From positions 62,001 to 126,000 of the forward strand of contig JACPQY010000071.1 of the NCBI GenBank assembly GCA_016190245.1: 64,000 bases of DNA. Reading direction: 5' to 3'. The stretch is from Nitrospirota bacterium (GTDB taxonomy: Bacteria; JACPQY01). The notes beneath the pieces were generated by a model. The model was not told the origin of the DNA, did not search any database, and saw nothing but the letters and a program-made list of their open reading frames with translations. Positions 1 through 7,533 of the stretch are shown piece after piece. The translations under genes and the position numbers were made by a program. Position 1 is the stretch's first letter. Every line of letters starts with the position of its first letter.

Positions 1-886
1 AGTCGTAGTAGCGCGGGGCGATCGTGAACTGGACCATGTCCTCCGGCACGGCGGCTTTGATGATCGCATCCGCGTAGCTCCGGCGCACGGACGCCGTGTA
101 GGAAAACCTCCCTGCCGGTCCCTCGATCAGCGCGCCGCCGTCATACAGGTCGGCGTCCACGTATCCGTGCGTGCCGGTCTCGTCCCCGAGCCGCGACCGG
201 ATATCCACGATGCCCCCCATCTCATGCCCGTAGCGGACGGAGTAGACGCCTGGGTAGAAACGAAGGTCACGGATGAGGTCGGAGTTGTACGTGCTGGTCA
301 GCCCGCCGAAGTGGAACAGGAGCGGGATCTCGTGGCCGTCCAGGTAGACGCCTGTGTCTTCGAGGGCGGAACCGCGAACGATCAGGCCGCCGCCCGAAAA
401 TGGAGTGCGGGCCACGCCGGGCATGTCCTGGACGACCTTCAGAGCGTCTCCGCCGGAACCCGCGGCCTTGGTGATCTGCTCCGGGGTGATCGTCCTCTTG
501 GCGGTTTCCCTCGGCACGGCCTCGGCCTCTACGAGGACTTCGAGCGCCGACACCACGCGGGGCTCCAGGTAGAACGGTTCGGCCCGCCCCGTGGGCCAGA
601 CCTCGACGCGCCGCTCGAGCGTCGCGTAGCCCGGCGCCAAAACCTTCAGGGTGAGCGGGAGGGCGGCCCGGGTCGCGAGCTTGAAGCGGCCCTGGTCGTC
701 CGTGAGCGCGGACTCGGAGGTCTCTACGATCACCACCGTGGCTCCCGATACGGGCCTGCGTTTGCCCTTCTCGAGGACAACGCCTTCGATCCGTGCGTCA
801 TCCGCGGTCCGCTCCGCCCCGTGTTCGGCCGGCTGCGGCCCCGACAGAACGAGCCAGAGGGCCATGAGGGCTGTGACTGCGTTCAT
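1..886 (-). CDS. TonB-dependent outer-membrane receptor (C-terminus beyond window)
   Basis: Reading the minus strand from the ATG at 886 gives 295 codons with no stop up to the window edge. Residues 1-20 look like a signal peptide. Residues ~32-110 resemble a carboxypeptidase-regulatory-like beta-sandwich (KGKRRPVSGATV, then LTDDQGRFKL). Residues ~133-232 form a TonB plug (GDALKVVQDMPGVAR, GGLIVRGS, YLDGHEIP, RYGHEMGGIVDIRSR), after which barrel strands begin (ASVRRSYADAIIK). Such receptors take up siderophores, cobalamin, glycans or other large substrates across the outer membrane using TonB energy. The substrate cannot be told from this part, and no TonB box is obvious. The start lacks a clear ribosome site; an in-frame ATG seven codons later is possible. 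Confidence 0.85.
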   Translation of the reverse strand, partial: MNAVTALMALWLVLSGPQPAEHGAERTADDARIEGVVLEKGKRRPVSGATVVIVETSESALTDDQGRFKLATRAALPLTLKVLAPGYATLERRVEVWPTGRAEPFYLEPRVVSALEVLVEAEAVPRETAKRTITPEQITKAAGSGGDALKVVQDMPGVARTPFSGGGLIVRGSALEDTGVYLDGHEIPLLFHFGGLTSTYNSDLIRDLRFYPGVYSVRYGHEMGGIVDIRSRLGDETGTHGYVDADLYDGGALIEGPAGRFSYTASVRRSYADAIIKAAVPEDMVQFTIAPRYYD

Positions 887-1023
887 CGTGCGGCGCGGAT
901 ACTATCAGGGAACTCCTTCTCGCACCATGACGGCGCGCGCACCGTGCCTATTTCTTAGGCAGTCGGCCCTCCCCTCTTGCCACGGGCCTGCGGCCAAGTG
1001 ACCGGGGAAAAGATGTTCACAGG

Positions 1024-1046
1024 TTATCCCCAGGTCCTGTGGACAA
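1024..1046. other. Pair of facing DnaA-box-like 9-mers in intergenic region
   Basis: The intergenic stretch 887-1169 holds no gene. It contains TTATCCCCA at 1024-1032 and TGTGGACAA at 1038-1046 (TTGTCCACA on the other strand). Each differs by one base from the DnaA box TTATCCACA. Two near-matches do not make an origin, and no AT-rich unwinding region or dnaA/dnaN gene is nearby, so this is noted only as a possible DnaA-binding spot. Confidence 0.25.
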
Positions 1047-1169
1047 ACTTTGGGTGCACAAACGCTGCAGGCACATGCTTGAGGGATCGCCTACCCTTGC
1101 CCACAACCCGCACGCTCTCTTGACCGCCTGGCCAGCCAGAAGCGACCAGCCCGGACGTGCGCACGCGCC

Positions 1170-1934
1170 TCAGAGAGCGATCTCTTCCCCCTGGCCCATG
1201 ACATGGAGAGAGCGCACCTGCAGGTCTGTGAGTTCTTTCTGCATCCTTTTCAGGTGGGGCGATTTGATGTGGGTGATCAGGTACTTTACGTCGCCGCGCG
1301 CAAGTTTCTCAATCTCTTTCCCCGCCATGGCCGGCGTGAGGTGACCGCTGACCCGCGCAAGCTCTTTGAGCTCGTTCGGGAAGGAGGATTCGATCAGCAC
1401 GGCCCGCAAGTCTTTGGCCTTTGCCAAACCGGTCCACACGTTCCCGAGCGGGCCCGTGTCGCCCGTGAAGAAGAGAGACGACTCGCCATCGGAGACCAGG
1501 TAGCCCACGGCGGGAACGGTGTGATTGACCTCGAACGCCGTCACCGTCAGCTTGCCGAAGCGCGTCGGCTCTTCCGGCAGGATCGGGTGCAGCATGAGCA
1601 CGGGTTTGTGGATGTTAGGGATGAGCGTGAAATCCGGCCAGATGGAATTGTTCAGGAGGTGCGCCTTGATCTCGTTGAGAACTTGGGGAATGCCGACCAC
1701 CAGCAATGGCTTCTTTCGCCGCCCGATGAGGTTGTCCGCCAAGAGCGAGAGGTCCCGAATGTGATCCAGGTGCGGATGCGTAACAAAGACATAGTCAATC
1801 TGCTTCTGCTGATCGAGGGAGAGAACCGAGGTGACGGTCCCCGCGTCCAATAGGGCCATCCGGTTGAGCAGGTAGCCCGTGAGGCGATACCCGGGTAGTT
1901 CCGAGCCGTAGCAGCCGAGAGCACGGATCTCCAT
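1170..1934 (-). CDS. Metallo-beta-lactamase-fold phosphodiesterase, class II cAMP PDE-like
   Basis: The protein is about 254 residues with the metal-binding motif THPHLDH followed by IRDLS, which resembles the class II cyclic-nucleotide phosphodiesterase signature H-x-H-L-D-H. Later metal ligands are visible in VNHTVPAVGY, FFTGDTG and GHLTP. The ATG at 1934 was chosen because it starts the fold (MEIRALGCYGSELPG); the open frame runs further upstream into the cyclase gene. It lies 5 nt downstream of the adenylate cyclase on the same strand, so the pair probably forms a make-and-degrade cAMP operon. Cyclic-nucleotide hydrolysis is inferred from motif and context; other MBL hydrolases share the fold. 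Confidence 0.75.
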   Translation of the reverse strand: MEIRALGCYGSELPGYRLTGYLLNRMALLDAGTVTSVLSLDQQKQIDYVFVTHPHLDHIRDLSLLADNLIGRRKKPLLVVGIPQVLNEIKAHLLNNSIWPDFTLIPNIHKPVLMLHPILPEEPTRFGKLTVTAFEVNHTVPAVGYLVSDGESSLFFTGDTGPLGNVWTGLAKAKDLRAVLIESSFPNELKELARVSGHLTPAMAGKEIEKLARGDVKYLITHIKSPHLKRMQKELTDLQVRSLHVMGQGEEIAL

Positions 1935-1939
1935 GGGCG

Positions 1940-4183
1940 CTACTTGTGTGTGAAGACGTAGACGCCGTCCCAGCCTTCGGGCGGCGGGCTCTGCTTGAGC
2001 TCGTGTGCGCGCTCGATGTAGATGGACGAGCACCTGTCATCGGGCTTCATCTTCAGAACGTTGTTGAACGCCTCGATCGCCCGGTCGAACTCGCGCTTGC
2101 GGTACAGGTTGAGGCCCTTGTTGAACTCTTCGATATACCCGAGCTTGGCCGGGTCGGCCCCGTCCTTGCGCGCCACAAGCTCATAGATCTTGATCGGTTC
2201 CTTTTTTCCCTTCACGCGCGCGAAATCGAGCTCCCGGGTGATGTACTTGCCGTCCACCCGGGCCTGGGTGAACTCGCTGATGATGATGTGGGTGCCGTAC
2301 TCCTTGTTCGTCCCCTCCAGCCGCGAGCCGAGGTTCACCGCATCGCCCATGACGGTGTAATTGAACCGGGTGTTCGATCCCATGTTTCCCACACTCATGG
2401 GCCCCGAATTGAGTCCGATGCCGATGTCCAGTCGTGGGAAGCCCTCGGCCTCGAGCTGCGGCTGCATCTCCACGAGCTTGGACATCATCTCGAGGGCCGT
2501 ATCACAGGCCTTCTCCGCGTGATCGGGATAGTGGATGGGAGCGCCGAAGAAGGCCATGATCGCATCGCCCATGTACTTGTCGAGCGTGCCCTGGTGTTTG
2601 AAGACGAGGTCCGTCATGGGCGAGAGATAGGTGTTGAGCAGTTTCACGAGCGACTCAGGCGTGAGCTTCTCGGAGATCGTCGTGAAGCTTCGGACGTCGG
2701 AAAAGAGCACGGTCATTTCGATGCGCTCCCCGCCTAGCTTGAGCATGTCGGGGTTCTCCGTGACCTGGGCCACCACGGCCGGATCGAGATAGGATTGGAA
2801 CGCCCCTTTGATTTTCTTCTTCTCGCGCTCCTCGCTGACGTACCGATAGACGGTCACGCCGAGGAAGACGATCGCCATCGAGCCCATGGGATAGGCCATT
2901 GAGATCCAGACGCCCTGGCGCACAAAGACTTGGAGGTTGACGAAGTAGTACGCCAGACCGATCACGAACAAACCCAGGAAGCCCCACACGGCGGAGACGC
3001 GCTGGAGGATGTTTCCGAGCACGAGCCCCGTGAACACGATCACACCCATGTCCATCAGCCGGTACCAGCGCGGGCGGCGGACGTAGTCGTTGTGCAGGAT
3101 ATTAGAGATGACCGTCGCGTGCACCTCGGTGCCGGGAAACTTTTCGTCCAGCGGGGTGACGCGCAGGTCCCACAGGCCCTGCGCGGTCGCGCCGATCAGC
3201 ACGGCCGCTCCCTCGAACTTCTTGCGATCCACCCGGCCGGCCACCACGTCGGCAAGGCCGATGTGCTCGAACGTCCGCCCCCGCCCGACGTAGTTGAGGA
3301 GCATCCTTCCGTTGGCGTCCACCGGGATCGTCCGAAGCTTTTCGAGGGTTCCTTTCTTGAAGAGATGGACGTACTTGATGCCCTGCGAGTCGAGCTCGAC
3401 CCCGAGCGAGGCGTCCAGCACCACAGCGGCGAGCTGAAGACCCAGGGCGGGGTAGTATTCGTCCTGCGCGCGAACGACGAGGGGGTACCACCGCAGGGTG
3501 CCGTCCTGGGGGTCGTTGTCCATGTTGAAATGGCCGAAGTAGTTTGCGTTCTTCGAGAACATGTCCAGGTTTGGGATCACGCTCAATGCTTCCGGGCCGG
3601 CGTCCAGGGGGGAATCGGGCTGGCGGGTCACGGTCTGGATCTGCGCCGGGGACATGATCTCGAGCTGTTGCCGAAGCACCTCGGGATCATCCCGCGCTTC
3701 GAAATCGAAGACGTACCCCAGCACCACGTTCTTTTGGTGTTTCAGCGTCTCCGCCAGGGCCAGATCGCGATCCGCCTCGCGCACCTTCTGGACGAGGATG
3801 GGATTGCCGCTGAAATACGGCATGAACTCCTCCAGAATCTTGAACGAGGAGTCGCGCTCCGCGAAGATGGCGTCGATCCCGATCACCTTGGACCCCAGCT
3901 CGTTAAGTTTCTCGATGACCTGCCCCATCCGGTTGCGCGGCCAGGGCCACCGGCCCAACTCCTCCAGGGCCTTCTCGTCGATCGTGGCGAGCACGGCCTC
4001 GTTGCCGACGTCGATCTTCTTGCGCTGGGCCAGACGAGCGTCGTACGTCAGCAACTCCAACCTCTCGAGGAACGGCACTTGCAAGACGTAGGCGACCAGG
4101 ATGAGAAGGGTGATGATGAAACTGACCCGGAAGCCCGTGAGCTTGAGGATACGGGCCTTGAAAAACTCGGTCAGTTTCTCCAC
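1940..4183 (-). CDS. CHASE2-domain class III adenylate cyclase
   Basis: This is a 747-residue membrane protein. After an N-terminal transmembrane segment (~17-36) comes an extracytoplasmic CHASE2 sensor (~40-330; YDARLAQRKK, GRWPWPRNRMG, GIDAIFAERD). Three membrane helices follow (~365-450), then a class III nucleotidyl cyclase catalytic domain (~490-665) with both metal-binding Asp motifs (VLFSDVRSFT and KYMGDAIMAFFGAP). The C-terminal ~70 residues look TPR-like (GLNLYRKREFDRAIEAFNN). This is the common CHASE2-TM-cyclase layout that makes cAMP in response to an unknown external signal. It is transcribed together with the MBL-fold phosphodiesterase gene just downstream. Confidence 0.9.
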   Translation of the reverse strand: MEKLTEFFKARILKLTGFRVSFIITLLILVAYVLQVPFLERLELLTYDARLAQRKKIDVGNEAVLATIDEKALEELGRWPWPRNRMGQVIEKLNELGSKVIGIDAIFAERDSSFKILEEFMPYFSGNPILVQKVREADRDLALAETLKHQKNVVLGYVFDFEARDDPEVLRQQLEIMSPAQIQTVTRQPDSPLDAGPEALSVIPNLDMFSKNANYFGHFNMDNDPQDGTLRWYPLVVRAQDEYYPALGLQLAAVVLDASLGVELDSQGIKYVHLFKKGTLEKLRTIPVDANGRMLLNYVGRGRTFEHIGLADVVAGRVDRKKFEGAAVLIGATAQGLWDLRVTPLDEKFPGTEVHATVISNILHNDYVRRPRWYRLMDMGVIVFTGLVLGNILQRVSAVWGFLGLFVIGLAYYFVNLQVFVRQGVWISMAYPMGSMAIVFLGVTVYRYVSEEREKKKIKGAFQSYLDPAVVAQVTENPDMLKLGGERIEMTVLFSDVRSFTTISEKLTPESLVKLLNTYLSPMTDLVFKHQGTLDKYMGDAIMAFFGAPIHYPDHAEKACDTALEMMSKLVEMQPQLEAEGFPRLDIGIGLNSGPMSVGNMGSNTRFNYTVMGDAVNLGSRLEGTNKEYGTHIIISEFTQARVDGKYITRELDFARVKGKKEPIKIYELVARKDGADPAKLGYIEEFNKGLNLYRKREFDRAIEAFNNVLKMKPDDRCSSIYIERAHELKQSPPPEGWDGVYVFTHK

Positions 4184-4282
4184 TCCGGCGGATTCTAGCC
4201 CCGATCAAGCCTCAACGCCACCGCGAACGAGGGTCACGAATTACCGGTAGACACCCTGCGGACGCGAGGCGATAATCGGGCC

Positions 4283-5020
4283 ATGATCTTGTCCCTGCCG
4301 CGCCTGGGCCTCTACACGCTGCTGATCCTTGCCTCGGTCGGCGCCGGCCTGGGGGTGTTGCGGCTCGGCGTGACCCCCCGGCTCATGCCCGGCACTCTGA
4401 GTCTGAGCGCGGGCATTTTTTTGGGGCTCACCTTCTTCTACATCGCGCCGGAGGCCTTTCAGGCAGCCGGTGGAGAGGCGGGTCTCTACTTTCTCTCCGG
4501 CTTCTTTCTGATCTACGCCTTGGAGCGATACGTGATGGTCCACCCATGCGAGGGCCCCGACTGCGAGACCCACGCGCTGGGGTACCCCGCCTTCGTGGGC
4601 CTTTCGCTCCACTCTTTCGCGGACGGCATCGCCCTGGGCACCAGCATGATGCTGCCTTCCGGGGGCCTGGGATTCGCCGTCTTCCTCGGCATCCTCGCCC
4701 ACAAGGCTCCCCAGGCCTTTTCGTTGACCACGCTCCTCCTGCGCGAACGCTTCACGTGGCCCAAGATCGTGCTGGTGAACCTCGTCCTCGTCTCCATGAT
4801 CCCCGTGGGGGCGCTGGCGGCGCATGCCCAGACTTCCCTAGGTGGCTCGCACGTGTTGATGGCCCTCCTGGCCTTCTCCGGGGGCGTCTTCCTCCACATC
4901 GCCCTCTCGGACCTGATCCCGGAGATCCACAAGGCCCAGGGGCGCCGTGCGTTCAACCTCCTGTTCGTCCTGGCCGGGATGAGCGGGATGGGGGGCCTGC
5001 GTCTCGTTGCCGGACATTGA
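4283..5020 (+). CDS. ZIP family divalent metal transporter
   Basis: A 245-residue integral membrane protein with about eight hydrophobic helices. It has the ZIP metal-site motifs in helices IV and V: LHSFADGIALG and HKAPQAFSL. It probably imports Zn2+, Fe2+ or Mn2+ across the inner membrane. The short His-rich loop of many ZIPs is replaced by a segment with two cysteines (HPCEGPDCETH) that may bind metal. The gene is divergent from the cyclase, with a 99-nt gap, and its last 14 nt overlap thiE, so the two are probably co-transcribed. Confidence 0.85.
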   Translation: MILSLPRLGLYTLLILASVGAGLGVLRLGVTPRLMPGTLSLSAGIFLGLTFFYIAPEAFQAAGGEAGLYFLSGFFLIYALERYVMVHPCEGPDCETHALGYPAFVGLSLHSFADGIALGTSMMLPSGGLGFAVFLGILAHKAPQAFSLTTLLLRERFTWPKIVLVNLVLVSMIPVGALAAHAQTSLGGSHVLMALLAFSGGVFLHIALSDLIPEIHKAQGRRAFNLLFVLAGMSGMGGLRLVAGH

Positions 5021-5672
5021 ACATCCCGCCGTCGGCGGCAACCCTCCCCTGAGGGGCTTCTATGCCATCGTTGACAACTACCCTGATCCCTCCCTGTCCC
5101 ACGAGGCGATCGCCTCGGCATTCGTGGCTGCGGGGTGCAGGATCCTCCAACTGCGGCTGAAGAACCGTCCGTCCGAAGAAGTGACCGCCGCCGCGCGCAC
5201 CCTGCGTGCGCTGATCCCTCGGGATCGCGTCTTCATCGTGAATGACTCGGTCCAAGCAGCGCTGGCGGCCGAGGCCGACGGCGTGCATCTGGGGCAGGAC
5301 GACCTCCCCGTGGAAGAGGCGAGGCGGATCCTGGGCCCGCGCCGTCTCATCGGCCTCTCCACGCACAACCTGGATCAGGTTCGGCGCGCGAACGATCGCC
5401 CGGTGGACTACATCGGATTCGGCCCGATCTTTCCCACGCGCAGCAAGCCGAATCCCGATCCGCCCACGGGTGCGGACACCCTGCGCGAAGCCGTGGCGCT
5501 CTCCGCGCATCCCATCGTCGCCCTGGGCGGCATCACGATGGAAAACCTTGAGGCGGTTCTTCAGGCCGGCCCGGCGATGGTGGCCTCGATCGCGGGCGTG
5601 GTCGGCCCCGGCCTCGATCCCGCCACCGAGGCCGCCCGCTGGGTCCATGGTATTCCGAGGACCGTATACTGA
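5007..5672 (+). CDS. thiE: Thiamine-phosphate synthase
   Basis: A 221-residue TIM-barrel protein that joins HMP pyrophosphate and thiazole phosphate to make thiamine phosphate. Typical motifs are present: YAIVD, LQLRLKN, FIVND, ADGVHLGQDDLP, GLSTHN, YIGFGPIFPT, ALGGI and AGPAMVASI. It overlaps the ZIP gene by 14 nt. Its last codons and stop lie inside the left arm of an inverted-repeat element (arm 5664-5677), so the present C-terminus RTVY is partly repeat-encoded. Confidence 0.93.
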   Translation: MPDIEHPAVGGNPPLRGFYAIVDNYPDPSLSHEAIASAFVAAGCRILQLRLKNRPSEEVTAAARTLRALIPRDRVFIVNDSVQAALAAEADGVHLGQDDLPVEEARRILGPRRLIGLSTHNLDQVRRANDRPVDYIGFGPIFPTRSKPNPDPPTGADTLREAVALSAHPIVALGGITMENLEAVLQAGPAMVASIAGVVGPGLDPATEAARWVHGIPRTVY

Positions 5673-5747
5673 TTTCCCTCGCTTTCGGCACGAGGTGGCC
5701 CCTCGCGGGTAGCTCGGGCCTCCCTGCGAAGGTGGAAATCAGCATAC
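5664..5747. repeat. Inverted-repeat element, degenerate relative of the 7332-7467 element
   Basis: The arms GTATACTGATTTCC (5664-5677) and GGAAATCAGCATAC (5734-5747) are inverted copies. They match the inner arms of the 7332-7467 element (GCATACTAATTTCC) at 12 of 14 positions. The stretch up to 5898 holds no gene. It carries a GGCC-hairpin and the motif CTGTCCCCGG at 5858-5867, the complement of the GGGGACAG core seen in the 7.4-kb copy. This looks like REP or MITE debris. Confidence 0.6.
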
Positions 5748-5898
5748 TACGTCGAAAATGCCCGGCCCACCGCAACATCTTCAACATCTTGTAGACTGGT
5801 AGGGGTCTGCCACAAGACCATTTTCATCGTTCGAGGGTGGCCATTCGGCCATGACGACTGTCCCCGGAATACGGAATACACAGAGATTCGGGGCCGTC

Positions 5899-7317
5899 TT
5901 ATCTTCTGGAATCGCGGGTCGTGCCGACGGGGAGAAAATCGCCCGTTTGGACCTTTCCGGCCTCCTTGCCGCTGATCTTGAGTCCCGCGGACCCGTCGCA
6001 CTGGGTCCCACCGTCGAACGCCACGTCCACCGAGAGCGAGGGCGTGGTCAAGGTCAGAGTTCCGGACAGGGGTTCCCCCTTGCATGAATCCGGGTTCGCC
6101 GCCACCGATTCGGCTTTGAAGGAGAACTTTCCCTTCAAGGACGTGTCCCCCTCGCCCCTCTCATCGTGGGAGCGGCGTGCCCGAAGAAGCCGGGGGTATC
6201 GGTAGGCAGGAACCATGGACTTTGTGGAGGAATCGATCCCGTAGGCTTCCTCCATGATTCTCTGGAGTTCCTTGGACGGGCCCTCCAAGCAGGTTTCCAT
6301 CCCGCTGTCGCCGAGACGGCCTGTAGCATCCAGTGTCAAGACGGGACCATCTCGACCTATCCATCCGGTGATCTGGTTCAAAACAGATCCAGTGGAGGGT
6401 GATCCGTCGGTCGCCTGGCCCTCGCACTCTTGCGAATAGTGCGCGCTGAACGTGAACTGCTCCGGTTTGGAGGCGACCTTCTGAGCCATCAGTGTCTTGA
6501 GTTCGACGGTTCCCCCCCCACTTTTCCCATCCGCATCATAGGTCAGTCCAAGGCCCACGTTGAGCCGGCCTTCGACCTCACCCGAAAAATCGAGACTATC
6601 TTCGATCCGCCCCCGGGCCTTCCACTTCACTTCGCCGTCAACGGTGAAGGAGTTTGTCATCCTTATCGACTTGGGTGGGGTCTTCGTCGATGCCATCGAC
6701 TGTCCCCCCGAGGAAAAGGTGCGGTCGAAGGCAATGTTGAAGCTCCGGTAGGTCACTCGAGCATCCACGTTTCCGCCGGCCTCGTCGAGTGTGCCCTCCA
6801 CGACGGATTCTCCGTGCACCGTGAAGCCGTTTCCGCTTCTGTCTCGCCCCTCGCAATCCCCTTTCACCAAGTTCTTGAACGTGTTGCCGGAGGAACTGCA
6901 CTCCACGATCGGGCAGGTAAGGGCACTCTTCGCGAGAGCGGCTTGCAAGTCCGTGCAGTTCTCGGCAATCGTTTTCTCCGCCTCCGCATCGAGGTCTTCG
7001 CCGGCAGGGGATTCGTCCTCCATCAGCAGGTCGGTGAACTCCATTCCCAGGAAGGCCATCTCCATCATCTCGTTCTGCCCGAACGATGCTTCTCCGGGAT
7101 CCAGGAGGGTCGAGAATCCCCCCTGGTCTCCGAGGGCGGCCAGGGCAGCCTTGGCTTTCTCTGAAGTGGAGAGATCTGCATCCGGCATTCCATCCAACTT
7201 CGACGCCACAGCCTGCTCTCCGTCAAGGGTGCCGGTGTCAGCGGGACAGCCCGCGATGAACGACGTGGCGACAAGGAACGCCCCCCGGAGAATTCTCGCT
7301 CGCATGCTGGGAATCAT
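5899..7317 (-). CDS. Large orphan lipoprotein of unknown function
   Basis: 472 residues (468 if the second ATG at 7305 is used). The signal peptide ends in lipobox FIAGC, so it is probably lipid-anchored. The mature part is rich in Asp, Glu, Ser and Gly, with several cysteines (NCTDLQAALAKSALTCPIVEC; CEGQ; DSCKGEP) and repeated beta-type stretches (GEVKWKARGR, GEVEGRLNVGLG, SGTLTLTTPSLSVDVAFDGG). I recognise no family. It is flanked on both sides by inverted-repeat elements of one family, which suggests an accessory gene. The last eight residues run into repeat-like sequence. Confidence 0.6.
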   Translation of the reverse strand: MIPSMRARILRGAFLVATSFIAGCPADTGTLDGEQAVASKLDGMPDADLSTSEKAKAALAALGDQGGFSTLLDPGEASFGQNEMMEMAFLGMEFTDLLMEDESPAGEDLDAEAEKTIAENCTDLQAALAKSALTCPIVECSSSGNTFKNLVKGDCEGRDRSGNGFTVHGESVVEGTLDEAGGNVDARVTYRSFNIAFDRTFSSGGQSMASTKTPPKSIRMTNSFTVDGEVKWKARGRIEDSLDFSGEVEGRLNVGLGLTYDADGKSGGGTVELKTLMAQKVASKPEQFTFSAHYSQECEGQATDGSPSTGSVLNQITGWIGRDGPVLTLDATGRLGDSGMETCLEGPSKELQRIMEEAYGIDSSTKSMVPAYRYPRLLRARRSHDERGEGDTSLKGKFSFKAESVAANPDSCKGEPLSGTLTLTTPSLSVDVAFDGGTQCDGSAGLKISGKEAGKVQTGDFLPVGTTRDSRR

Positions 7318-7331
7318 ACCCGCTCACCGAA

Positions 7332-7467
7332 CTAGGGCAACACTTTTCCGCGTTTTCAGGGGACAGCATACTAATTTCCGCCCTGACACAGAAGGCCGGA
7401 CGGCCAAGCGTGCCCTCCTCCTTCCGGAAACGAAGAAAATGAGTATGCTGTCCCCGGAATAACACTA
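7332..7467. mobile_element. CTAG-bounded inverted-repeat element (REP/MITE-like), copy C
   Basis: A 136-bp stretch that begins and ends with CTAG. The inner inverted arms are GGGGACAGCATACT (7359-7372) and AGTATGCTGTCCCC (7442-7455). It encodes no protein. The GGGGACAG core resembles REP sequences mobilised by REP-associated Y1 transposases, though none is encoded here. The left end is 14 nt upstream of the 5899-7317 lipoprotein start. Confidence 0.6.
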
Positions 7468-7533
7468 GTCCGCACTCGCGCTGCTTCGGCTCACCTTCCT
7501 TGGCTCGCCCGGTGGCGCGAGTACTGGATCTTC

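Noticed and set aside
4241-4825. Minus-strand open frame opposite the ZIP gene
   Set aside because: It is a Gln/Gly/Glu-rich shadow of the ZIP transporter, which has clear membrane helices and metal motifs.
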